This document shows positions 1-6,186 of a stretch of 6,458 nucleotides of DNA, piece after piece. Every line of letters starts with the position of its first letter. Within the stretch, counting starts at the first letter, position 1. The stretch covers positions 1 through 6,458 of the forward strand of contig CANJKD010000146.1 in the NCBI GenBank assembly GCA_947474415.1, in the 5' to 3' direction. The stretch comes from Burkholderiales bacterium (GTDB lineage Bacteria; Pseudomonadota; Gammaproteobacteria; Burkholderiales; Burkholderiaceae_C). The notes beneath the pieces were generated by a model. The model was not told where the DNA came from. It worked only from the letters and a program-made list of their open reading frames with translations, and did no database searches. The translations under genes were made by a program, and so were the position numbers.

Positions 1-449
1 GACAGCTTCTCGTGTGCGTTCACGACCTGCGGCGTGGTCAGGCTTTCCACCAGCATCTGCGCAATTTCGGGCGTCACGTACTTGCGGCCCTGCGCCACGG
101 TGCGCACCGCGCTGACGATCTGCGCCGGGTCGCCGCCCTTGTTGATGTAGCCGAAGGCGCCGGCCCGCAGCGCGCGGATCGCGTACTGGTCTTCGGGGTA
201 CATCGAGACCACCAGCACGCGCATGGCCGTGCCCTCTTCCTTCAACACATGCAGGACGTCGAGGCCACTGCGGCCGGGCAGGTTGATGTCGAGCACCAGC
301 ACGTCGGCGGTCTTTTCGCGCATCAGGGCGCGCAGTTCGCCGTAGTCGCCGGCCTCGCCGACGACTTCGATGTCGGGCACGTCGGACAGGGTGTCGCGGA
401 TGCCGCGCCGGATCAGCGCGTGGTCATCGCAGAGAAAGACCTTGATCAT
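1..449 (-). CDS. NarL/LuxR-family response regulator (3' part outside window)
   Basis: I translated this directly on the minus strand from the ATG at 449-447 (MIKVFLCDDHALIRRG). It is open for 149 codons and runs off the left edge. The visible part is a complete receiver domain of about 120 residues: acidic pair D8/D9, phospho-acceptor D54 in VLVLDINLPG, the conserved hydroxyl residue S82 in VVSMYPED, and K104 in GYINKGG. The last visible residues (NAHEKL) are where NarL-family proteins begin their LuxR-type helix-turn-helix, so a DNA-binding output domain is expected beyond the edge but is not seen. The start lies 37 bp downstream of the kinase gene's stop on the same strand, so the two are probably one transcript and a cognate pair. 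No clear Shine-Dalgarno sequence precedes the ATG. By family, phosphorylation at D54 should change dimerisation and DNA binding; the target genes cannot be told from here. Confidence 0.93.
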   Translation of the reverse strand, partial: MIKVFLCDDHALIRRGIRDTLSDVPDIEVVGEAGDYGELRALMREKTADVLVLDINLPGRSGLDVLHVLKEEGTAMRVLVVSMYPEDQYAIRALRAGAFGYINKGGDPAQIVSAVRTVAQGRKYVTPEIAQMLVESLTTPQVVNAHEKL

Positions 450-486
450 GGCGGTGATGGTAGTTCGAGTCTGCGCTGAGCTTGCA

Positions 487-1638
487 TCAGAGCGCGCCCC
501 ATCGGCTCGGGTCGTCGGCGTCGTGGCGCAGTTCCGAGGTTAACCCAGTCACGGCCAGCGGCTCGAACGACGTGAGCGGTACCGACAGCATCAGCGTCGT
601 GCCACTCGGCCCGCTGCTCAGGTCGACCCAGCCGCCCACCGTGCCGGCACGCTCGTGCAGGCCACGAATGCCGAACGAGCGGGCCTTGGCCAGGTCGTCC
701 CCATTCAGGCCCCGGCCGTTGTCGCTGATTTCGAGCGACAGCACACCGCCCGCGAACGAAAGGTCGAGTTGCACCCGGCTCGCGTGGGCGTGCTTGCTGA
801 TGTTGGTCAGCGCCTCTTGCGCGGTGCGGTAGGCCACCAGCGGCACGCCGGCCGGCAGCTCGGGCGCTGCCGCTGGCAAGCGGATCGTGCACTCGATGCC
901 GGTGCGTTTGTCGAAGCGCGTCGCGATCCAGTGCAGGGCCGCGATCAGGCCCTGCTCCAGGATGGCGGGGCGCAGGTTGTGCATGATGCGTTTGCTGGAA
1001 TCGAGCGCCAGCGTCAGGGTCTCGATCGCCGAATTCACGCGCACCCGCACCGCGTCGGAATCGGTGTGGCGGGCGATCCAGGCGAGGTCGAACTGCAGCG
1101 CCGTGAGCGAACCGCCCACGTCGTCGTGGATGTCGCGCGCGATGGCGGTGCGCTCTTGCTCGATGCTGGTCTGTAGGTGCTGCGCCAGTTCGCGCAGGCG
1201 CTGCTTCGATTCGTCGAGCTCGCGGTCAGCGCGCACCCGGGCACGGCGCGTCTCGGTGGCTTCCACCGCGCGCAACAAGGCCGGCACCAGCCGCGACAGG
1301 TTGTTCTTCAGCAGGTAGTCGCTGGCGCCGTTGCGCATCGCCTCCACTGCGGTGTCTTCGCCGATCTCGCCCGAGACCAGGATGAAAGGCACGTCGCGGC
1401 CGCTGGCCTTCAGCAGGCCGAGCGCCAGCAGGCCCGAGAAGCCCGGCAGGTTGAAGTCGGAAATGATCGCATCCCAGGGCTCGTCGAGCGCAGCCAGGAA
1501 GCCGCCCTCGCCGTCGACGCGACGCAGCAGCACCCTCAGCCCGCCGCGCAGCAGGTGGGCGCGCGCGAGTTCGTGGTCAAGTTCGGAGTCTTCGAGGTGG
1601 AGCACGCGCAACTCGCGAAGCGGCAAAGTGATCGACAT
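487..1638 (-). CDS. Receiver-histidine kinase, HisKA_3 (NarX/DegS-like) class
   Basis: This 383-residue cytoplasmic sensor kinase has no membrane segment or signal peptide. Residues 10-125 form a receiver domain: acidic E16/D17, phospho-acceptor D61 in ISDFNLPG, S89 and K111. A helical, probably coiled-coil linker follows at about 128-165 (charged, Arg/Glu-rich). The dimerisation and phosphotransfer segment has the HisKA_3 signature with H171 in ARDIHDDVGGSL. The HATPase_c domain covers about 265-356, with N-box N279 in EALTNISKHA, the G1 box DNGRG at 306-310 and GIRGLHER at 323-330. The receiver sits N-terminal to the kinase, so its input is probably a phosphorelay or partner kinase rather than a ligand; this is inference. 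It is followed 37 bp later by a NarL-type regulator, the usual partner of HisKA_3 kinases. The ATG at 1638 gives a receiver of normal length, although its Shine-Dalgarno sequence is weak. The C-terminal 25 residues after the ATPase core match no domain I know. Confidence 0.93.
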   Translation of the reverse strand: MSITLPLRELRVLHLEDSELDHELARAHLLRGGLRVLLRRVDGEGGFLAALDEPWDAIISDFNLPGFSGLLALGLLKASGRDVPFILVSGEIGEDTAVEAMRNGASDYLLKNNLSRLVPALLRAVEATETRRARVRADRELDESKQRLRELAQHLQTSIEQERTAIARDIHDDVGGSLTALQFDLAWIARHTDSDAVRVRVNSAIETLTLALDSSKRIMHNLRPAILEQGLIAALHWIATRFDKRTGIECTIRLPAAAPELPAGVPLVAYRTAQEALTNISKHAHASRVQLDLSFAGGVLSLEISDNGRGLNGDDLAKARSFGIRGLHERAGTVGGWVDLSSGPSGTTLMLSVPLTSFEPLAVTGLTSELRHDADDPSRWGAL

Positions 1639-1650
1639 GGCGCGCAGTAT

Positions 1651-1679
1651 GCCCCGCTCGACCAGCGGGCTGGCGGGGC
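1651..1679. repeat. Nested GC-rich inverted repeats in divergent intergenic region
   Basis: CCCGCT (1653-1658) and AGCGGG (1664-1669) form a 6-bp inverted repeat with a 5-bp spacer. GCCCCGC (1651-1657) and GCGGGGC (1673-1679) form a second, overlapping 7-bp pair. They lie just upstream of the kinase start (1638) and inside the 133-bp region between it and the plus-strand chemotaxis genes. They could be an operator, or an mRNA hairpin in the kinase leader. In DNA this GC-rich, short repeats of this kind also arise by chance, so functional confidence is low. Confidence 0.25.
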
Positions 1680-1696
1680 GCAGCGCAAATCAGCCC

Positions 1697-1723
1697 TCAG
1701 GTCCAACGTGGCATTGCCGAAAA
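1697..1723 (+). promoter_or_regulatory. Candidate sigma-28 (FliA) promoter before the cheZ-like gene
   Basis: The -10 element GCCGAAAA (1716-1723) matches 7 of 8 bases of the enterobacterial sigma-28 consensus GCCGATAA. Exactly 14 bases upstream is TCAGG (1697-1701), which matches TAAAG at 3 of 5 positions. The 14-base spacing is the one used by sigma-28. The element ends 48 bp before the start codon at 1772. The -35 half is weak, so this is only a candidate, but similar elements before cheY and before the receptor gene make it more credible. Confidence 0.35.
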
Positions 1724-1771
1724 AGTAGCGATGCAAGACCTTGCCCGCCACTTGCCGAACACGGATGTCCG

Positions 1772-2230
1772 ATGCTGAACACCCCAGAACCCGCCGTGCA
1801 ATTAGCCTGCCCGATGCCCTTGCTGGCCGCCGCCGACCTGCAGGACAACCTGATGACCGCCGGCCACGACCTCGACCGGCTTCAAACCCTGCTGTTGCAT
1901 GCCTGCGATGAACTGATGCAAGGCTTCCACGGCGCCACGAACCAGATCCGCGGCTTCGTCGAAAACGCCGAGCCGAATGGCCAGATGCCCGACCTGCTGG
2001 CCGGCGTGACGCGCCACCTGGGTGCCGCCATCACAGCGCTGCAGTTTCAGGACATCGCTTCGCAGCTCATCGCCCACACCCACCAACGCCTGCGCAATTG
2101 CGCCGACCGGCTCGCCCGCGAGACGATGGGCGACGACGAAGAAGGCTACACCGTCGTCGAGGAAGCCCCGCTTCGCCCCAACCCGGTGACGCAGGACGAA
2201 ATGGACGCCGGCTCGGTCGAGCTGTTCTAA
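1772..2230 (+). CDS. Compact CheZ-like chemotaxis protein (putative CheY-P phosphatase)
   Basis: This 152-residue soluble, mostly helical protein lies 49 bp upstream of cheY. Its central helix (about 73-118) contains LQFQDIASQLI: D94 and Q98 reproduce the DxxxQ spacing of the CheZ active site (D143/Q147 in E. coli, in FQDLTGQ), where the Gln positions the water that attacks the CheY phospho-aspartate. A variable acidic and proline-containing stretch (about 120-138) leads to a C-terminal tail, QDEMDAGSVELF. This resembles the CheZ arrangement of a flexible linker followed by a CheY-binding peptide, though that peptide ends in LGF in enterobacteria. Canonical CheZ is about 210 residues, so the long N-terminal helix must be much shorter here. 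I chose the ATG at 1772 because upstream sequence in this frame is antisense to the kinase gene and lacks protein-like character; M15 at 1814 is an alternative start. No good Shine-Dalgarno sequence is seen. A QFQD-type helix also occurs in some other chemotaxis proteins, so the phosphatase role is inferred. Confidence 0.8.
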   Translation: MLNTPEPAVQLACPMPLLAAADLQDNLMTAGHDLDRLQTLLLHACDELMQGFHGATNQIRGFVENAEPNGQMPDLLAGVTRHLGAAITALQFQDIASQLIAHTHQRLRNCADRLARETMGDDEEGYTVVEEAPLRPNPVTQDEMDAGSVELF

Positions 2231-2254
2231 AGATCCCGCCCCACCCGCCGTAAT
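2228..2254 (+). promoter_or_regulatory. Candidate sigma-28 (FliA) promoter before cheY
   Basis: A perfect sigma-28 -35 core, TAAAG (2228-2232), overlaps the TAA stop of the cheZ-like gene. After exactly 14 bases comes GCCGTAAT (2247-2254), which matches the -10 consensus GCCGATAA at 5 of 8 positions, including the invariant GCCG. The -10 ends 25 bp before the cheY ATG, leaving room for a short leader with its ribosome binding site. This would let cheY and cheA be transcribed separately from the upstream gene. It is a sequence match only. Confidence 0.45.
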
Positions 2255-2269
2255 AGCCTCAGGAATTCC

Positions 2270-2273
2270 GGAG
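2270..2273 (+). promoter_or_regulatory. Ribosome binding site of cheY
   Basis: GGAG lies 6 bases before the ATG at 2280, within CCGGAGAAC. It is the clearest Shine-Dalgarno sequence in the window and fixes the cheY start. Confidence 0.75.
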
Positions 2274-2279
2274 AACTTC

Positions 2280-2642
2280 ATGCATTCAATCCTTGCGGTA
2301 GACGACTCGCCGTCGATGCGCCAGATGGTTACTTTCACGCTCAAGGGCGCAGGCTACAACGTTGTCGAGGCGGTCGACGGTCAGGACGCACTGGAAAAAA
2401 GCGGCAAGAACGACTTCGACCTCGTACTGACCGACCAGAACATGCCACGCATAGATGGCATCAGCCTGACCAAGAAGCTGCGCGACAGCCCGAAGTTCAA
2501 GTCCACGCCGATCCTGATCCTGACCACCGAGTCGAGCGACCAGATGAAGCAGGCCGGCCGCAGTGCCGGCGCCACCGGCTGGCTGGTGAAACCCTTCGAC
2601 CCGGCCAAGCTGATCGAAGTGATCCGCAAAGTCATCCGCTAG
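2280..2642 (+). CDS. cheY: Chemotaxis response regulator CheY
   Basis: This 120-residue single-domain receiver has no output domain, which is the length and layout of CheY. Visible key residues are the acidic pair D8/D9 (ILAVDDSPSMRQM), phospho-acceptor D52 in LTDQNMP, T82/T83 in LILTTES, and K104 in WLVKPFDP. CheA phosphorylates D52, and CheY-P then binds a target, classically the flagellar motor switch protein FliM. The gene sits between a CheZ-like phosphatase gene and cheA, which supports a role in the same pathway. The gap to cheA is 65 bp, with no obvious terminator, so the two are probably co-transcribed. Single-domain receivers in non-flagellar chemosensory systems look alike, so motor control is likely but not proven by this sequence. 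Confidence 0.96.
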   Translation: MHSILAVDDSPSMRQMVTFTLKGAGYNVVEAVDGQDALEKSGKNDFDLVLTDQNMPRIDGISLTKKLRDSPKFKSTPILILTTESSDQMKQAGRSAGATGWLVKPFDPAKLIEVIRKVIR

Positions 2643-2697
2643 TCTGCCAGTCCGCTTATTCGTCACCCACCCGTCACTCCGCACGGCAGAGACACAC

Positions 2698-2702
2698 AGG
2701 AA
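2698..2702 (+). promoter_or_regulatory. Ribosome binding site of cheA
   Basis: AGGAA ends 5 bases before the ATG at 2708. It supports that start over the in-frame ATG three codons later (2717). Confidence 0.65.
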
Positions 2703-2707
2703 CCATC

Positions 2708-4837
2708 ATGGGCGAAATGACCTCCGAAGGCGCAAACATCGGCGCCGGCATCGACCTGAGCCAGTTCTACCAGGTCTTCTTCGAAGAGGCGGGCGAGAAC
2801 CTCGACCGCATGGAAGCGCAACTCCTCGAAGTCGACCTGGAAGCGGCCGACGACGAAGAACTGAACTCGATCTTCCGTTGCGCGCACTCCGTCAAGGGTG
2901 GTGCGGCCACCTTCGGCTTCGCCGACGTGGCCGAGTTGACGCACCAGATGGAGACGCTGCTCGACAAGCTGCGTCGGCATGAACTGGCGCCCACCGCGCC
3001 GATGGTCGATGTGCTGCTGCAGGCTGGCGACGCGCTGCGTTCCCTGCTGGCGCGCCACCAGGGTTCGGGCGGTTCGGTGATCGACACCATCGACCTGCTG
3101 GTCGCCATCCGCGCGATGTGCGGAGGCGGTGCGGCACCGGTGCCAGTGGCCCGCAAGATCGCCGAATCGATGCAGCCGGCACCGGCCGCACCGATGGCAA
3201 CGGCCTGCGCCGCTGCGTCCCCCGAAGCCCGTGAACTCGAACTGCGCGTGGGCCCGCTGAAAGACACGAAGCAGGCCGACGATCTGATCGCCCTGTTCAA
3301 GGAAATCACCGACCTCGGGCTGATCGAGCCGATCGACGGCGGGCAAGCCAGCGACGGCATGCGCCGCTTCAAGGTCGTGACCACCGCAACTGATTCCGAC
3401 CTGATCGACCTGTTCACCTTTCACGTCGCCCGTGAACAGGTGCAATTGTTGCCAATGACTGCCGGCTACGGCTTCCACGCTGGCGCGCCCGGTGCGCCGG
3501 CCGACGAGGAAGCGGCGGCCACCGAGGTGGGTTACGGTTTCTTCGAAGGCGCCCCCGGCGCCCCTGGAGCCAATGCCGCAGAAGCCGCACCCGATGCGCA
3601 CGCCAGCGCCGCCAGCGTGGCCACAGCCGCAGCACCGCGCGCCGCGCGGACCGAAAAGGCCGCCGCCGCACTCGAATCGACCACGCTGCGCGTGTCGGTC
3701 GAGAAGGTCGACCAGCTCATCAACCTGGTGGGCGAACTTGTCATCACGCAGGCCATGCTGGCCCAAAACAGCAAGCAGATCGACACCGCGCTGTACCAGC
3801 AACTGGTGGCCGGCCTGGCAGACCTGGACCGCAATACCCGCGACCTGCAGGAATCGGTGATGTCGATCCGGATGATTCCGATGTCGACCGTGTTCAGCCG
3901 CTTCCCGCGCATGCTGCGCGACCTCGCCACCAAGCTCGGCAAGAAGGTCGAATTCGTCACCAAGGGCGAAGCCACCGAACTCGACAAGGGCCTGGTCGAG
4001 AAGATCACCGACCCGCTCACGCACCTGGTGCGCAACAGCTGCGACCACGGCATCGAACTGCCCGCCGAGCGGCTCGCCAAGGGCAAGCCCGAGCACGGCA
4101 CGATCACGCTCGCGGCCTCGCACCAGGGTGGCTCGATCCTGATCGAGGTGCGTGACGACGGCAAGGGCCTGTCGCGCGAAAGGCTCATCGCCAAGGCCCG
4201 CGAACGCGGCATCGACGCACCCGATTCGATGACCGACGCCGATGTCTGGTCATTGATCTTCGCGCCTGGATTTTCCACCGCCGAAGTCGTCACCGACGTG
4301 TCGGGCCGCGGCGTGGGCATGGACGTGGTGAAGAAGAACATCACCGCGCTGGGGGGCACGGTCGAGATCGACTCGGCCGAGGGCTACGGCATGAGCGTCA
4401 AGGTACGGCTGCCTCTCACGCTGGCCATCATGGACGGCATGTCGGTGGGCGTGGGCGACGAGGTCTACATCCTGCCACTGATGTCGGTGATCGAATCGTT
4501 CCAGGTCACGCCGGGGCTCGTGAAGACCATCGGCGGCAGCGGCCACGTGATCGAAGTGCGCGACGAATACATGCCGGTGCTCGACCTGGAGCAGGTGTTC
4601 CAGGTGCCGCGCTTCGATTTCGAGAACGCCGGCGGCATCATCGTCGTCGCCGAGGCCGAAGGCGGGCGCGTGGCGCTGCGCGTCGACTCCTTGCTCGGCC
4701 AGCAGCAGATCGTGGTGAAGAACCTCGAATCCAACTACCGCCGCGTCGACGACATCTCCGGCGCCACCATCATGGGCGACGGCCGGGTTGCGCTGATCCT
4801 CGATGTGGGCGGGCTGGTGCGCCGCTCGCGCCACTGA
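2708..4837 (+). CDS. cheA: Chemotaxis histidine kinase CheA
   Basis: This 709-residue cytoplasmic kinase autophosphorylates under receptor and CheW control and passes phosphate to CheY. P1/Hpt: about 17-140, phosphorylated H60 in CAHSVKGGAATFG. A middle domain (about 176-250) ends in DLIDLFTFHVAREQVQLLP; it resembles the CheY-docking-position domain of many betaproteobacterial CheAs rather than E. coli P2. A low-complexity Ala/Pro/Gly linker (about 251-322) holds a duplicated GYGF..GAPGAP motif. P3 dimerisation: about 323-390 (TTLRVSVEKVDQLINLVGEL). P4 ATPase: about 391-568, N-box N443 in HLVRNSCDHGIE, G1 DDGKGL at 483-488, G2 GRGVGMDVV at 533-541. P5, CheW-like: about 569-705, ending LILDVGGLV. 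All catalytic motifs are present, so the kinase should be active. The middle domain's role as CheY dock is inferred from position. The gene ends 43 bp before a strong hairpin that probably terminates the transcript. Confidence 0.98.
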   Translation: MGEMTSEGANIGAGIDLSQFYQVFFEEAGENLDRMEAQLLEVDLEAADDEELNSIFRCAHSVKGGAATFGFADVAELTHQMETLLDKLRRHELAPTAPMVDVLLQAGDALRSLLARHQGSGGSVIDTIDLLVAIRAMCGGGAAPVPVARKIAESMQPAPAAPMATACAAASPEARELELRVGPLKDTKQADDLIALFKEITDLGLIEPIDGGQASDGMRRFKVVTTATDSDLIDLFTFHVAREQVQLLPMTAGYGFHAGAPGAPADEEAAATEVGYGFFEGAPGAPGANAAEAAPDAHASAASVATAAAPRAARTEKAAAALESTTLRVSVEKVDQLINLVGELVITQAMLAQNSKQIDTALYQQLVAGLADLDRNTRDLQESVMSIRMIPMSTVFSRFPRMLRDLATKLGKKVEFVTKGEATELDKGLVEKITDPLTHLVRNSCDHGIELPAERLAKGKPEHGTITLAASHQGGSILIEVRDDGKGLSRERLIAKARERGIDAPDSMTDADVWSLIFAPGFSTAEVVTDVSGRGVGMDVVKKNITALGGTVEIDSAEGYGMSVKVRLPLTLAIMDGMSVGVGDEVYILPLMSVIESFQVTPGLVKTIGGSGHVIEVRDEYMPVLDLEQVFQVPRFDFENAGGIIVVAEAEGGRVALRVDSLLGQQQIVVKNLESNYRRVDDISGATIMGDGRVALILDVGGLVRRSRH
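3464..3565 (+). repeat. Duplicated GYGF-x2-GAPGAP motif in the CheA linker
   Basis: GYGFHAGAPGAP (residues 253-264, bases 3464-3499) and GYGFFEGAPGAP (residues 275-286, bases 3530-3565) are near-identical 12-residue units separated by a 10-residue acidic Ala/Glu spacer. They lie in the otherwise low-complexity linker between the middle domain and the P3 dimerisation helix. The aromatic residues set them apart from ordinary spacer sequence and suggest a short binding motif. Function is unknown. Confidence 0.7.
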
Positions 4838-4880
4838 CCTACCGCGCCCGAACCCTGGGCGCCACGAACCTCAATCGCCC

Positions 4881-4918
4881 GCAAAGGCCCGCTGCAGGCA
4901 AGTGCGGCGGGCCTTTGC
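4881..4918 (+). terminator. Terminator-like hairpin after cheA
   Basis: GCAAAGGCCCGC (4881-4892) and GCGGGCCTTTGC (4907-4918) are a perfect 12-bp inverted repeat. Inside it, a T·G wobble pair and GCA/TGC (4894-4896 with 4903-4905) extend the stem to 16 pairs around the 6-base loop GGCAAG. The A's and T's lie within the arms, so the hairpin resembles the factor-independent terminators common in GC-rich proteobacteria. There is no separate T-run after the stem. It begins 43 bp after the cheA stop and lies 97 bp before the receptor start, so it should separate their transcription. Confidence 0.8.
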
Positions 4919-4949
4919 CATGGTTCGGCGGCGCAGGTCGACAGAGCTC

Positions 4950-4976
4950 TCAACTCGCGGCGCGACACGCCGATAT
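4950..4976 (+). promoter_or_regulatory. Candidate sigma-28 (FliA) promoter before the receptor gene
   Basis: GCCGATAT (4969-4976) matches 7 of 8 bases of the sigma-28 -10 consensus. TCAAC (4950-4954), 14 bases upstream, matches TAAAG at 3 of 5. The element lies between the terminator-like hairpin and the receptor start at 5016, with a leader of about 40 bases, so it gives the receptor and cheW their own promoter. It is a sequence match without experimental support. Confidence 0.5.
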
Positions 4977-5900
4977 GCAAAAGCCAAGCTGCACGCCCCA
5001 CCACGACGCCACGCCATGAACCTCGACAACATCAGAATCGGGCTGCGACTCGGCCTCGGCTTCGGTGCCGTGCTCACGCTCATGTGCGCCATCGTCTTCG
5101 TCGCCTACAGCCGCTTGCAACTGACCGGCGACGGCGTGGCCGACCTGTTCAGCCGCCAGCAAAGCGCCACGCTGGCGCTCGAATGGGCCAGCACGACACA
5201 GCAGAACGTGACGCACACCCTTGCCATTGCCAGGGCCGCCGGCATGCCGGAGGTCGAGAAGTTCTTCGGTCCGCAGATCATGCGCACCACAGCCGAAATC
5301 AGCGAACTCCAGAAGAAGCTGGTCGCCCTCATCAGCTCGGACGACGGCAAGGCGCTGCTCGCCAGCGTGGCACAGAGGCGCACCGCCTACATCGCCACGC
5401 GCGACGAACTGTTGCGCCTGCTCGGCCAGGCCGACCAGCCCGCCGCCGATGCGCTGATGAAGGCCCAATTGCTGCCGGCGGCCGAGGCCTACCTGGTCGC
5501 CGTCGGGGCGGTCAAAGACCACGAACTGGCGCAAGCCGAAGCCACCAGGGTTGCGCTGGAACGCGGCATCGGCAGCGCCGGCGCCCTGCTGCTCGCGCTG
5601 CTGTTGGCGAGCCTGGCGGTGGGCACCCTGTTGTCGCTGTTCATCACCCGCTCGGTGACCCGGCCGCTGGCCGAAGCCGTGACGGCTGCCCGCGTGATTG
5701 CCGACTGCGACTTGTCGCAGCCCGTGCATTCGGAGCGCCGCGACGAGTTGGGCGACCTGCTGCGCGCCGTGGGCCAGATGCAGGGTTCGCCGAGCCGGCT
5801 CGTGGCCCAGGTGCGCGGCTCCACGGACAGCATCGGCACCGCCAGCGCCGAAATTGCCGTGGGCACGCTCGACCTGTCAACGCGCACCGAACAGACCGCG

Positions 5901-5918
5901 TCGAAGAAGATCGCCACC
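5901..5918 (+). other. Junction of the internal deletion in the receptor gene
   Basis: Here the early signalling-domain sequence (STRTEQTAS, ending with the TCG at 5901-5903) meets sequence typical of the domain's extreme end (ATFKLG). The short piece between them, SKKIA, resembles the SSKKIADII segment normally found about 50 residues into the domain, so two joins or a short patch of homology may be involved. The reading frame is kept across the junction. The missing length is estimated from family knowledge, not measured. Confidence 0.75.
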
Positions 5919-6099
5919 TTCAAGCTCGGGGAAGCCGGCGCCGGCCACCGCGCCGCCGCGGGCGCCCACGCAGACACACCCGGACCGGTTGCGGCGGCGA
6001 AACCCGCAGCGTTCGCCAAGGCCCTCGCAGCACGCGCCACCCGCCCCGCCGCCGTGCGCCCGCCCGCTGCCACGCCTGCCGCAGCAACGGCCCGCGCCG

Positions 6100-6102
6100 C
6101 CC
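6100..6102 (+). other. Probable +1 frameshift site (CCC run) in the receptor tail
   Basis: Upstream, the receptor frame reads an Ala/Pro-rich linker ending ATARAA. Downstream, the +1 frame reads KRAATAARPTAAL and ends DDWESF-stop. Removing one C from the CCC run at 6100-6102 joins them as ARAA-KRAATAARP. The run is the simplest location, but the exact base cannot be fixed within the low-complexity linker. Confidence 0.7.
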
Positions 6103-6186
6103 AAGCGCGCGGCCACCGCCGCCCGTCCCACTGCAGCCCTGGCGGCCGTGGCCGCAGGCGCGGGCGACGACTGGGAATCCTTCTGA
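6103..6186 (+). other. Out-of-frame C-terminal receptor tail ending DDWESF
   Basis: This 27-codon segment plus stop is in the +1 frame relative to the receptor start. It reads as a flexible Ala-rich linker followed by DDWESF. That end matches the aromatic pentapeptide pattern (NWETF in E. coli Tar) that tethers the methyltransferase CheR and methylesterase CheB to receptors. Its conservation suggests the gene was a full receptor until recently. Confidence 0.75.

Noticed and set aside
1331..1771. Upstream extension of the cheZ-like frame
   Set aside because: The extension is antisense to the histidine kinase gene and Ser/Arg-rich without protein-like features. The recognisable protein begins at 1772.
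2663..4123. 486-codon open frame antisense to cheA
   Set aside because: It lies wholly over cheA, has His/Gly/Arg-rich composition with no domain, and is the usual antisense shadow of a high-GC gene.
4803..5015. Upstream extension of the receptor frame into cheA
   Set aside because: It crosses the end of cheA and the terminator hairpin, and its sequence is Arg-rich and unlike a receptor. The MCP amino terminus begins at 5016.
6099..6105. Programmed +1 frameshifting to produce the DDWESF tail
   Set aside because: The codons read there (GCC-GCC-CAA) show no recognised slippery site, stop codon or stimulatory structure, and the domain is already broken upstream.
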